Origin: Actinomycetes bacterium
GTDB taxonomy: Bacteria > Actinomycetota > Actinomycetes > Actinomycetales > Cellulomonadaceae
Length of the DNA: 5,251 nucleotides
Assembly: GCA_023438885.1 (NCBI GenBank)
Contig: JAEXPS010000056.1
Span: 1-5,251 of the forward strand
Direction: 5' to 3'
Of this stretch, positions 1 through 5,251 are shown in pieces; within the stretch, counting starts at the first letter, position 1; every line of letters begins with the position of its first letter. The notes under the pieces are model-generated. The model did not search any database. It worked only from the letters and a program-made list of their open reading frames with translations, and had not been told where the DNA came from. The position numbers were made by a program, and so were the translations under genes.

Positions 1-6
1 GGGGCT

Positions 7-924
<918 letters not shown>

Positions 925-928
<4 letters not shown>

Positions 929-1590
929 CACACATCCTCGACGCCACCGACCCGCAGACGTGGGGGCCGGCGATCGACGAGGCGGTCAACGCGGTGGCGC
1001 GGGGCCAGCTCGTCGTGCTGCCCACCGACACGGTGTACGGGATCGGGGCCGACGCCTTCTCGCCGGCGGCCGTGCAGGCGCTGCTGGCCGCCAAGGGCCG
1101 CGGCAAGCAGATGCCGCCGCCGGTGCTGATCCCCGACCTGGCGACGCTCGACGGGCTGGCGATCGACGTGCCGGCCGACGTGCGCACCCTGGCAACGACG
1201 TTCTGGCCCGGCGGCCTGACGATCATCGTGAGGTCCGCACCCTCGTTGAGGTGGGACCTCGGCGAGACGCATGGCACGGTGGCGCTGCGCGTCCCGGACC
1301 AGGCGGCGGCGCTCGCGCTGCTGCGACGCACCGGCCCGCTCGCCGTCTCGAGCGCCAACCGGACGGGGCAGCCGTCGGCGACGTCCGCCGCCGCGGCGGT
1401 CGAGCAGCTCGGGGAGTCGGTTGCCGTCTACCTCGACGGCGGCCCGACGCCGGGCCCCACGCCGTCGACGATCCTCGACGCCACCGGAGATCGGCTCCGG
1501 CTGGTGCGCGCCGGTGCGATCGGCCTCGCTCGGCTCTCCGAGCTCGCCGACGTCGAGGCGCCGGCTCCGCCGGAGGCGGACGAGCCGTGA
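925..1590 (+). CDS. tsaC: L-threonylcarbamoyladenylate synthase (TsaC/YrdC/YwlC, Sua5 family)
   Basis: This enzyme makes threonylcarbamoyl-AMP from threonine, bicarbonate and ATP, the first step of the universal t6A37 modification of ANN-decoding tRNAs. The protein has 221 residues: a YrdC domain and a short acidic, proline-rich tail, without the extra C-terminal domain of long Sua5 proteins. Visible signatures are PTDTVYGIG (33-41), the KxR element in KGRGKQMP (K57, R59), WPGGLT, the SSAN motif (142-145) and STILD (181-185). These cover the nucleotide and threonine binding residues of the family. I chose GTG 925 because it gives a GTGA overlap with prmC and places GGGAG upstream. The gene is the counterpart of Rv1301 in the conserved prmC-Sua5-wecA-atp cluster. 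A 31-base imperfect inverted repeat with uncommon codons sits inside it at 1230-1260. The family assignment is firm; the symbol could equally be ywlC or sua5. Confidence 0.94.
1230..1260 (+). repeat. Intragenic inverted repeat (potential RNA hairpin) in tsaC
   Basis: GAGGTCC (1230-1236) pairs exactly with GGACCTC (1254-1260). Inside it CACC (1238-1241) pairs with GGTG (1250-1253), then TC (1243-1244) with GA (1248-1249) around a GTT loop, leaving single-base bulges at 1237 and 1242. That is 13 base pairs in 31 bases. The codons here include two AGG, one GCA and one TTG, all uncommon in these genes, yet they encode the family-typical PSLRWDL stretch. A function is not shown. Confidence 0.6.
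1572..1576 (+). promoter_or_regulatory. Ribosome binding site that decides the wecA start
   Basis: GGAGG lies 10 bases before the GTG at 1587, inside the last codons of tsaC. It fixes the wecA start, because the same frame stays open upstream as far as base 753 through sequence that is only an out-of-frame reading of prmC and tsaC. Confidence 0.7.
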
Positions 1591-2708
1591 GGGCCTACCT
1601 GCTCCTGATCGTCGTCGCCGCAGCGGCGACCTACCTGCTGGTGCCTGTCGCCCGGCGGCTCGCGGTCGCCTGGGGCGCGGTGACGGCGGTCCGCGCGCGC
1701 GACGTCCACACGGAGCCGACGCCCCGGCTCGGCGGGCTGGCGATGCTCGGCGGGCTGGTCATCTGCGTGGCGGTGGCGAGCCAGATGCCGTTCCTCTCCT
1801 CGGTGTTCGAGAACCCTCGGCCCGTCGTCGGGATCGTCGGCGGGGCCGCGATCGTCTGCGCCCTCGGGGTGGCCGACGACATCTGGGACCTCGACTGGCT
1901 GACCAAGCTGACCGGCCAGGTGCTGGCCGCGCTGTTCCTCGCGTGGCAGGGCGTGGTGCTGTACCAGATGCCGCTGTTCGGGGTGACCGCGTGGTCGAGC
2001 CGCGTGTCGGTCTTCGTCACCGTGGTCTCGGTGGTGGTGGCGATCAACGCGGTGAACTTCGTCGACGGCCTCGACGGCCTCGCTGCGGGGATGCTGGCGA
2101 TCGGGGGCACCGCGTTCCTCGTCTACAGCTACCTGCTGACAATGACCACCACCGAGCAGTACGCCAGCACGGCGACGTACGCCAGCCTCGCCACCCTGGT
2201 GCTCGCGGCCCTCGTCGGCGTGTGCGTCGGGTTCCTGCCTCACAACTTCTTCCCGTCGCGGATCTTCATGGGCGACTCCGGGGCGATGCTGCTCGGGTTC
2301 CTCATCGCGGGGGCGGGCATCGTCGTCACCGGGCAGATCGATCTCAGCGCGGTGTCCGCCCGGGCCTCGTTCCCCGCGTACCTGCCGATGCTTCTGCCCA
2401 TCGCGGTGCTGCTGCTGCCGCTGCTGGACATGACGTGGGCGGTGGTCCGCCGGGTGGGAGCGGGCAAGTCGCCGTTCCACCCCGACTCCCGCCACCTGCA
2501 CCACCGGCTGCTCGCCCTGGGGCACTCCCACCGGCGGGCGGTGGCGATCATGTACCTGTGGACCGCCGTGTTCGCATTCGGCGCGGCGGGCCTGGTGCGG
2601 TGGTCGACCACCACCGTGCTGATCGCCGTCGGTGCCGGCATCGTCGTCGCCACCGCACTGACCCTCGGCCCTCTGCGGGGCCGTTCCCTTCGACGCCAGG
2701 ACGTGTGA
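1587..2708 (+). CDS. wecA: WecA/Rfe-type undecaprenyl(decaprenyl)-phosphate GlcNAc-1-phosphate transferase
   Basis: Members of the MraY/WecA/TagO family transfer a UDP-linked amino-sugar 1-phosphate, usually GlcNAc, to a membrane polyprenyl phosphate. This starts arabinogalactan, teichoic acid or polysaccharide synthesis. The 373-residue protein is rich in hydrophobic segments, consistent with about 11 helices. Signatures in order are PTPRLGG (44-50), the Mg2+/substrate motif DDIWD (97-101), NAVNFVDGLDG (154-164), FMGDSG (227-232) and HPDSRHLHHR (298-307), with the histidine cluster expected of WecA rather than MraY. The start is GTG 1587, overlapping the tsaC stop as GTGA, with GGAGG upstream. 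It is the positional counterpart of rfe (Rv1302) next to the mycobacterial atp operon. Substrate and final glycan cannot be read from sequence; GlcNAc is inferred from the family. The downstream gene starts inside the stop (TGATG). Confidence 0.92.
   Translation: MRAYLLLIVVAAAATYLLVPVARRLAVAWGAVTAVRARDVHTEPTPRLGGLAMLGGLVICVAVASQMPFLSSVFENPRPVVGIVGGAAIVCALGVADDIWDLDWLTKLTGQVLAALFLAWQGVVLYQMPLFGVTAWSSRVSVFVTVVSVVVAINAVNFVDGLDGLAAGMLAIGGTAFLVYSYLLTMTTTEQYASTATYASLATLVLAALVGVCVGFLPHNFFPSRIFMGDSGAMLLGFLIAGAGIVVTGQIDLSAVSARASFPAYLPMLLPIAVLLLPLLDMTWAVVRRVGAGKSPFHPDSRHLHHRLLALGHSHRRAVAIMYLWTAVFAFGAAGLVRWSTTTVLIAVGAGIVVATALTLGPLRGRSLRRQDV
2160..2195 (+). repeat. Imperfect 18-base tandem duplication inside wecA
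   Basis: Two adjacent 18-base units (2160-2177 and 2178-2195) share 13 of 18 bases and encode YASTAT followed by YASLAT. They fall between hydrophobic segments after the NxxNxxDGxDG motif, so probably in or near a loop. Reading frame is kept. This may be an old duplication or chance in a low-complexity stretch. Confidence 0.45.
2698..2701 (+). promoter_or_regulatory. Ribosome binding site for the four-helix protein gene
   Basis: AGGA ends six bases before the ATG at 2708 and overlaps the last wecA codons. It supports that ATG, which shares one base with the wecA stop (TGATG), over any start further upstream in the same open frame. Confidence 0.55.
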
Positions 2709-3172
2709 TGACCCTCCCGCCGCCCGACGCCTCGCCCGCGCGGCCGATCTTCCGCCGCGCGCTGCGCGACTGCCTGCTCCTGCTCGCCGTGCTCCTGGTG
2801 ACCACGCCGGTGATCGGCTGGTTCGTCTCGGGGTGGCCAGGGGTCTGGGGCGCTCTGGTCGGCGTGGCGCTGGCCGCCGTCTTCTCGCTGTCGACGCCGC
2901 TGGTGATGCTGCGGACCCTGCGCTCGCCGATGATGCAGGTCACCGGCGTGGTGATGGGCACGTGGCTGGTCAAGGTGGTGCTGGTCATCGTCGTGCTGGC
3001 GCTCGTGCGCAACGCCGACTGGCTCGACCCCCAGGTGCTCGGGATCGTGCTGCTGGTCGGTGTCCTGGGTTCACTGGCGCTCGATCTGCGTGCCGTGACG
3101 GACACCCGGCTGCCGTACGTCTCGCCCCAGTCCGGGCCTGCGAACGCTGCCGAGGACCAGCCGGACGAATAG
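2708..3172 (+). CDS. Small four-helix membrane protein in the AtpI/Rv1303 position
   Basis: This 154-residue protein has a short proline-rich basic N-terminus and four clear hydrophobic segments at about residues 21-40, 46-69, 77-100 and 107-127. An acidic hydrophilic tail follows, ending in EDQPDE. Lysine 89 sits within the third segment (WLVKVVLVIVVL), a pattern I associate with the actinobacterial proteins between wecA and atpB. By position it corresponds to Rv1303 of M. tuberculosis and to the gene called atpI in some actinobacterial atp operons. AtpI proteins elsewhere are linked to c-ring assembly or cation transport, but here that is inference from position and topology; I see no diagnostic catalytic motif. 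ATG 2708 overlaps the wecA stop by one base and has AGGA upstream, so translation is probably coupled to wecA. A gap of 102 bases separates it from atpB. Confidence 0.82.
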   Translation: MTLPPPDASPARPIFRRALRDCLLLLAVLLVTTPVIGWFVSGWPGVWGALVGVALAAVFSLSTPLVMLRTLRSPMMQVTGVVMGTWLVKVVLVIVVLALVRNADWLDPQVLGIVLLVGVLGSLALDLRAVTDTRLPYVSPQSGPANAAEDQPDE

Positions 3173-3180
3173 GTTAGGCT
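3170..3180 (+). promoter_or_regulatory. Possible -10 region of an atp operon promoter
   Basis: TAGGTT (3170-3175) and TAGGCT (3175-3180) both fit the actinobacterial -10 pattern TAnnnT, at the very end of the preceding gene. They are among the few AT-containing stretches nearby. No good -35 hexamer is visible; CTGCCG at 3147-3152 matches TTGACA at only three positions, with a 17-base spacer to TAGGTT. Initiation here would give an atpB leader of roughly 85-90 bases that includes the hairpin at 3199-3221. Co-transcription with the upstream genes is equally possible. Confidence 0.3.
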
Positions 3181-3198
3181 TCGTCCAATCCACGGCCA

Positions 3199-3221
3199 GG
3201 GCACGCCCTCGAGGGGTGCCC
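3199..3221 (+). promoter_or_regulatory. Bulged GC-rich stem-loop in the atpB leader
   Basis: GGGCAC (3199-3204) pairs with GTGCCC (3216-3221). After one unpaired G at 3205, CCC (3206-3208) pairs with GGG (3213-3215) around TCGA. No T tract follows, so a classical intrinsic terminator is unlikely. GGCAC could instead pair with GTGCC at 3237-3241, closer to the start codon, so two alternative structures are conceivable. It may affect translation, mRNA stability or attenuation; none is shown. Confidence 0.5.
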
Positions 3222-3251
3222 GCACGGCGGATCCAGGTGCCTTTCGACCAC

Positions 3252-3256
3252 GGGAG
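3252..3256 (+). promoter_or_regulatory. Shine-Dalgarno-like motif poorly spaced for the annotated atpB start
   Basis: GGGAG is the only purine-rich Shine-Dalgarno candidate before atpB. It lies 18 bases from GTG 3275 and 30 from ATG 3287, too far for a usual site. It lies six bases before an in-frame CTG at 3263, an optimal spacing for a rare start codon. Confidence 0.4.
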
Positions 3257-3274
3257 CTCGCGCTGTTCAGTCTT

Positions 3275-4078
3275 GTGACGACCGCGATGGCCGCGGCGAC
3301 CGAGGACTCCGGCGGCGGCTTCCACGTCCCGGGGGTCGAGGAGTTCTTCCCGCCGGTGATCGCGTTCGAGGGCTCGCCCTTCGAGATCAACCGCATCATG
3401 CTGATCCGCCTGCTGGCGACCTTCGGGCTGTGCCTGTGGCTCTGGCTGGCGTCGCGCAAGCTGACGCTGGTGCCGGGCCGTGCCCAGAACGTCGCCGAGA
3501 TGGTGCTGGACTTCGTGCGGGTCCAGATCGCCGAGGAGATCATCGGCAAGGAGAAGGCCCGCAGGTACGTCCCCGTGCTGACGGTGATCTTCCTCGGGGT
3601 GTTCGTCATGAACATCACCGGGGTGATCCCGCTGCTCAACATCTCGGGGTCGTCGGTGATCGGCTTCCCGCTGGTGATGGCGGTGATCGCGTACGTCGCG
3701 TTCGTCGTGGCCGGCATCAGGACGCACGGCGCGTTCGGCTACCTGCGGTCGTCGCTCTTCCCGTCCGGCGTGCCGTGGCCGGTGTACATCATCCTGGCGC
3801 CCATCGAGTTCATCTCGACGTTCGTCCTGCGCCCGGCGACGCTGACGATCCGACTCCTGGTGAACATGGTCTCGGGTCACCTGCTGCTGGTGCTGTGCTT
3901 CTCGGCGACCAGCTACCTGTTCTTCGAGGCGGCGGCGGCCGTCAAGGCGGTCGGGGCGCTGACGCTCGCCGCCGGCCTGGCGTTCACGATCTTCGAGATC
4001 TTCATCGCCGCGCTGCAGGCGTACATCTTCGCCCTGCTGACCGCGGCCTACATCGGCACGTCCCTGGAGCACCACTGA
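3275..4078 (+). CDS. atpB: F1Fo ATP synthase subunit a (Fo, proton channel)
   Basis: Subunit a forms the two proton half-channels beside the c-ring in the membrane. The 267-residue protein has the family pattern: a hydrophilic N-terminus, a helix from about 41 to 59, the segment FVMNITGVIPLL (110-121), then hydrophobic helices to the end. The essential arginine is R193 in TIRLLVNM, equivalent to E. coli Arg210. Q248 in ALQAYIF matches E. coli Gln252. H202 stands where E. coli has Glu219, and E241 where it has His245, a swap seen in other a subunits. GTG 3275 is the earliest conventional start in this frame; ATG 3287 and the non-standard CTG 3263 are alternatives because the only Shine-Dalgarno motif is badly spaced for 3275. 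It begins the structural genes of the atp operon, with atpE 81 bases downstream. Confidence 0.95.
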   Translation: MTTAMAAATEDSGGGFHVPGVEEFFPPVIAFEGSPFEINRIMLIRLLATFGLCLWLWLASRKLTLVPGRAQNVAEMVLDFVRVQIAEEIIGKEKARRYVPVLTVIFLGVFVMNITGVIPLLNISGSSVIGFPLVMAVIAYVAFVVAGIRTHGAFGYLRSSLFPSGVPWPVYIILAPIEFISTFVLRPATLTIRLLVNMVSGHLLLVLCFSATSYLFFEAAAAVKAVGALTLAAGLAFTIFEIFIAALQAYIFALLTAAYIGTSLEHH

Positions 4079-4084
4079 TCCACC

Positions 4085-4107
4085 CCGCGGCCCGGCCGGG
4101 CCGGCGG
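4085..4107 (+). promoter_or_regulatory. Strong GC hairpin just after the atpB stop
   Basis: CCGC (4085-4088) pairs with GCGG (4104-4107). With G4103 bulged, GGCCC (4089-4093) pairs with GGGCC (4098-4102) around GGCC, giving nine base pairs. A 16-base perfect palindrome (4088-4103) is an alternative register. It starts seven bases after the atpB stop and has no T run behind it, so it is more likely an mRNA-processing or stability element, or a partial terminator, than a full terminator. Confidence 0.55.
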
Positions 4108-4126
4108 AGCACAGAACGAAGCAGGA

Positions 4127-4141
4127 CGCCCCACCGGGGCG
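4127..4141 (+). promoter_or_regulatory. Short hairpin before the atpE ribosome binding site
   Basis: CGCCCC (4127-4132) pairs with GGGGCG (4136-4141) around an ACC loop. It ends seven bases before AAGGAAG, so that site stays unpaired. With the larger hairpin upstream it makes the atpB-atpE gap the most structured non-coding stretch here. Confidence 0.5.
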
Positions 4142-4148
4142 ACGACGG

Positions 4149-4155
4149 AAGGAAG
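4149..4155 (+). promoter_or_regulatory. Strong ribosome binding site of atpE
   Basis: AAGGAAG (AAGGA at 4149-4153) lies six bases before GTG 4160. It is the longest conventionally placed Shine-Dalgarno match in the window, in contrast with atpB, atpF and atpH. This fits the high synthesis rate needed for subunit c, present in about ten copies per complex. Confidence 0.8.
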
Positions 4156-4159
4156 TCAC

Positions 4160-4387
4160 GTGGCTGTTGACAGCTCGAGCGCGATCGTCGGCAACATCGC
4201 CACCATCGGGTATGGCCTGGCGACCCTGGGCCCGGGCCTCGGCCTCGGCATCATGGTCGGCAAGACTCAGGAGGCGACCGCTCGCCAGCCCGAGGTGGCC
4301 GGCCTGCTGCGCGGCAACATGTTCATCGCGGCGGCACTGATCGAGGCGCTCGGCCTCATCGGTCTCGTCGCCGGGTTCATCTTCTGA
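4160..4387 (+). CDS. atpE: F1Fo ATP synthase subunit c (Fo, c-ring proteolipid)
   Basis: Subunit c forms the rotating membrane ring that carries protons past subunit a. The 75-residue protein has two hydrophobic helices joined by the polar loop ARQPE (R42, Q43, P44). Helix 1 carries the glycine-rich packing motif, with glycines at 24, 26, 28 and 30. The ion-binding carboxylate is E62 in ALIEALG, in helix 2. E62 is followed by Ala rather than Ser or Thr and helix 1 lacks the glutamine of Na+-type rings, so proton coupling is expected. The GTG start has a strong ribosome binding site and a structured leader. atpF follows after four bases. Length and motifs are typical. Compared with the M. tuberculosis protein, positions equivalent to Asp28, Ala63 and Tyr64 are Leu29, Leu64 and Gly65. 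Confidence 0.96.
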   Translation: MAVDSSSAIVGNIATIGYGLATLGPGLGLGIMVGKTQEATARQPEVAGLLRGNMFIAAALIEALGLIGLVAGFIF

Positions 4388-4391
4388 TCCC

Positions 4392-4928
4392 ATGCTGACC
4401 GCCACCGTTCTGGCAGCCGGGGAGGAGACGCCCTCGGTGCTCCTGCCGACGCTTCCCGACATCGTCTGGTCCACCGTCTGCGCGGTGATCATCGGCGTGG
4501 TCGTGTGGCGGCTGCTGCCCAAGTTCACCGCGATCCTCGACGCGCGCACCGAGCGCATCGAGGGCGGGCTGGCGAAGGCGGAGGCGGCTCAGGAGGAGGC
4601 GCAGCAGCTGCTCGCCGAGTACCGCGAGCAGCTCGCCGACGCCCGAGCCGAGGCCGCCCGCATCCGCGAGCAGGCGCGAGGGGAGGGGCAGCAGATCGTC
4701 GCCGAGCTGAAGAAGACGGCGAACGACGAGGCCGCCCGCATCCTCGAGACCGCCCAGCGCCAGATCGAGGCCGAGCGCCAGCAGGCGATGACGTCCCTGC
4801 GTGGCGAGGTGGGCACGCTGGCGACCGCGCTGGCCGAGCGCATCGTCGGTGAGTCGCTCGAGGACGAGGTGCGCCGCACGCGCGTCGTCGACCGGTTCCT
4901 CGACGAGCTCGAGGCGGGCGTCCGCTGA
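4392..4928 (+). CDS. atpF: F1Fo ATP synthase subunit b (Fo, peripheral stalk)
   Basis: Subunit b anchors the stator stalk in the membrane and links it to delta and the F1 head. The 178-residue protein has a short N-terminus (LAAGEE), a single membrane helix at about 22-42, and the conserved junction LDARTERIEGG (49-59). A long charged heptad-like coiled coil runs to about 135, followed by a C-terminal region (LAERIVGESL onwards) that binds delta. ATG 4392 lies four bases after the atpE stop with no Shine-Dalgarno motif, which suggests translation coupled to atpE. An in-frame GTG at 4437 has GGAGGAG ideally placed before it and would give a 163-residue form that keeps the membrane helix. I prefer 4392 because the LAAGEE-type N-terminus resembles that of related b subunits. 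The stop overlaps atpH by one base. Confidence 0.94.
   Translation: MLTATVLAAGEETPSVLLPTLPDIVWSTVCAVIIGVVVWRLLPKFTAILDARTERIEGGLAKAEAAQEEAQQLLAEYREQLADARAEAARIREQARGEGQQIVAELKKTANDEAARILETAQRQIEAERQQAMTSLRGEVGTLATALAERIVGESLEDEVRRTRVVDRFLDELEAGVR
4421..4427 (+). promoter_or_regulatory. Internal Shine-Dalgarno-like site in the 5' end of atpF
   Basis: GGAGGAG, extended by GG on its 5' side, ends nine bases before an in-frame GTG at 4437 (codon 16). It could drive an alternative or true start of subunit b. It may simply be the result of Gly-Glu-Glu codons. Confidence 0.35.
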
Positions 4929-5251
4929 TGCAGGGAACGAGCCGGGCATCGCTGGCGGCAGCCGAGGACCGGTGGGAGCCGGTCGTCGCCGCTGCCGGTG
5001 CCGACGCGCTGACGCTGGCGAACGAGATGTTCGCGCTCGTCGACGCCCTCGACGCCTCCGGCTCGCTGCGCCGCATCCTCGCCGACCCGTCGGCCGCGTC
5101 CGCGGGCAAGGAGGCGGTCGTCGCGCAGCTGTTGGGGCGGGCGGACGAGCGCACGCTCGCGGCGGCGAAGGGGCTGGCCGCCGCGCGGTGGTCGAACGAG
5201 CGTGACGTCGCGGCGGCCGCGCACCGGCTGGGTGTCGACGCCGCGCTGGCG
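4928..5251 (+). CDS. atpH: F1Fo ATP synthase subunit delta (partial, cut by the window end)
   Basis: Delta joins the top of the F1 head to subunit b in the stator. Only the first 108 codons are present, with the frame open to the last base. Actinobacterial delta proteins of this type are about 270 residues, so some 40 percent is visible. The N-terminus MQGTSRASLAAAEDRWEPV and the segment VDALDASGSLRRILADPS (about 40-57) match the actinobacterial delta pattern as I know it. The fragment is almost entirely predicted helix, as expected of the N-terminal six-helix domain that binds the alpha subunits. ATG 4928 overlaps the atpF stop (TGATG). The nearest Shine-Dalgarno-like motif is GAGG at 4911-4914, 13 bases away, so coupling to atpF is likely. 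The next genes should be atpA, atpG, atpD and atpC. Confidence 0.92.
   Translation, partial: MQGTSRASLAAAEDRWEPVVAAAGADALTLANEMFALVDALDASGSLRRILADPSAASAGKEAVVAQLLGRADERTLAAAKGLAAARWSNERDVAAAAHRLGVDAALA

Noticed and set aside
2061..2080. Direct repeat CGACGGCCT within wecA
   Set aside because: It encodes the conserved DGLDGLA catalytic motif, so the repeat follows from the protein sequence.
3169..3187. Possible DtxR/IdeR iron box upstream of atpB
   Set aside because: The left part (TAGGTTAGGCT) matches the remembered 19-base consensus well, but the right half does not, so there is no dyad. Only about 12 of 19 positions agree, and iron control of atp genes is not expected.
3199..3221. Intrinsic terminator between the membrane protein gene and atpB
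   Set aside because: The stem is stable but is followed by a GC-rich sequence, not a T tract, and the next gene is on the same strand a short distance away.
4160..4387. Sodium-driven c subunit
   Set aside because: The Na+ signature needs a helix 1 glutamine near the ion site and Ser or Thr after the helix 2 carboxylate. Here E62 is followed by alanine and helix 1 has only glycines and hydrophobic residues at the relevant positions.
3071..4558. 495-codon open frame on the minus strand opposite atpB, atpE and part of atpF
   Set aside because: It lies opposite three certain ATP synthase genes and translates to repetitive Arg/Asp/Gln/His-rich sequence, as expected of the antisense of GC-rich genes.

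Overview
The window looks like ordinary chromosomal core sequence from a high-GC Gram-positive bacterium (Actinomycetota). The base composition is very GC-rich, GTG starts are common, and the gene order matches the one remembered for mycobacteria and other actinobacteria: prmC (hemK), a Sua5/YrdC gene, wecA (rfe), a small membrane protein, then atpB-atpE-atpF-atpH. The delta and b subunits resemble those of Micrococcales such as Cellulomonas relatives. That placement is an impression from the proteins, not a computed result.

All eight genes are on the plus strand. Region 1 (41-928) is prmC, the release-factor glutamine methyltransferase. Its 5' end runs into an uninterrupted 32-base G run (9-40) that probably replaces real sequence. 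Region 2 (925-1590) is the threonylcarbamoyl-AMP synthase of tRNA t6A formation. Region 3 (1587-2708) is a WecA-type polyprenyl-phosphate sugar-1-phosphate transferase for cell-wall or surface glycan initiation. Region 4 (2708-3172) is a four-helix membrane protein in the position of Rv1303/AtpI. These four genes overlap by 1-4 bases at each junction (GTGA, GTGA, TGATG), which implies one transcript with coupled translation.

Region 5 (3173-3274) is the largest non-coding gap. It holds a possible promoter, a bulged GC-rich hairpin and a Shine-Dalgarno-like motif that is badly spaced for the obvious atpB start. Region 6 is the start of the F1Fo ATP synthase operon: atpB (a), atpE (c), atpF (b) and the first 108 codons of atpH (delta), which is cut by the window end. 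The 81-base atpB-atpE gap has two hairpins and the strongest ribosome binding site in the window, which fits the need for many c subunits per complex.

I see no mobile element, CRISPR array, tRNA, rRNA, toxin-antitoxin pair or defence gene. I found no undescribed system. The points worth a second look are the G run, the uncertain atpB and atpF starts, the structured leaders before atpB and atpE, a hairpin with uncommon codons inside the tsaC gene, and the uncharacterised four-helix protein.
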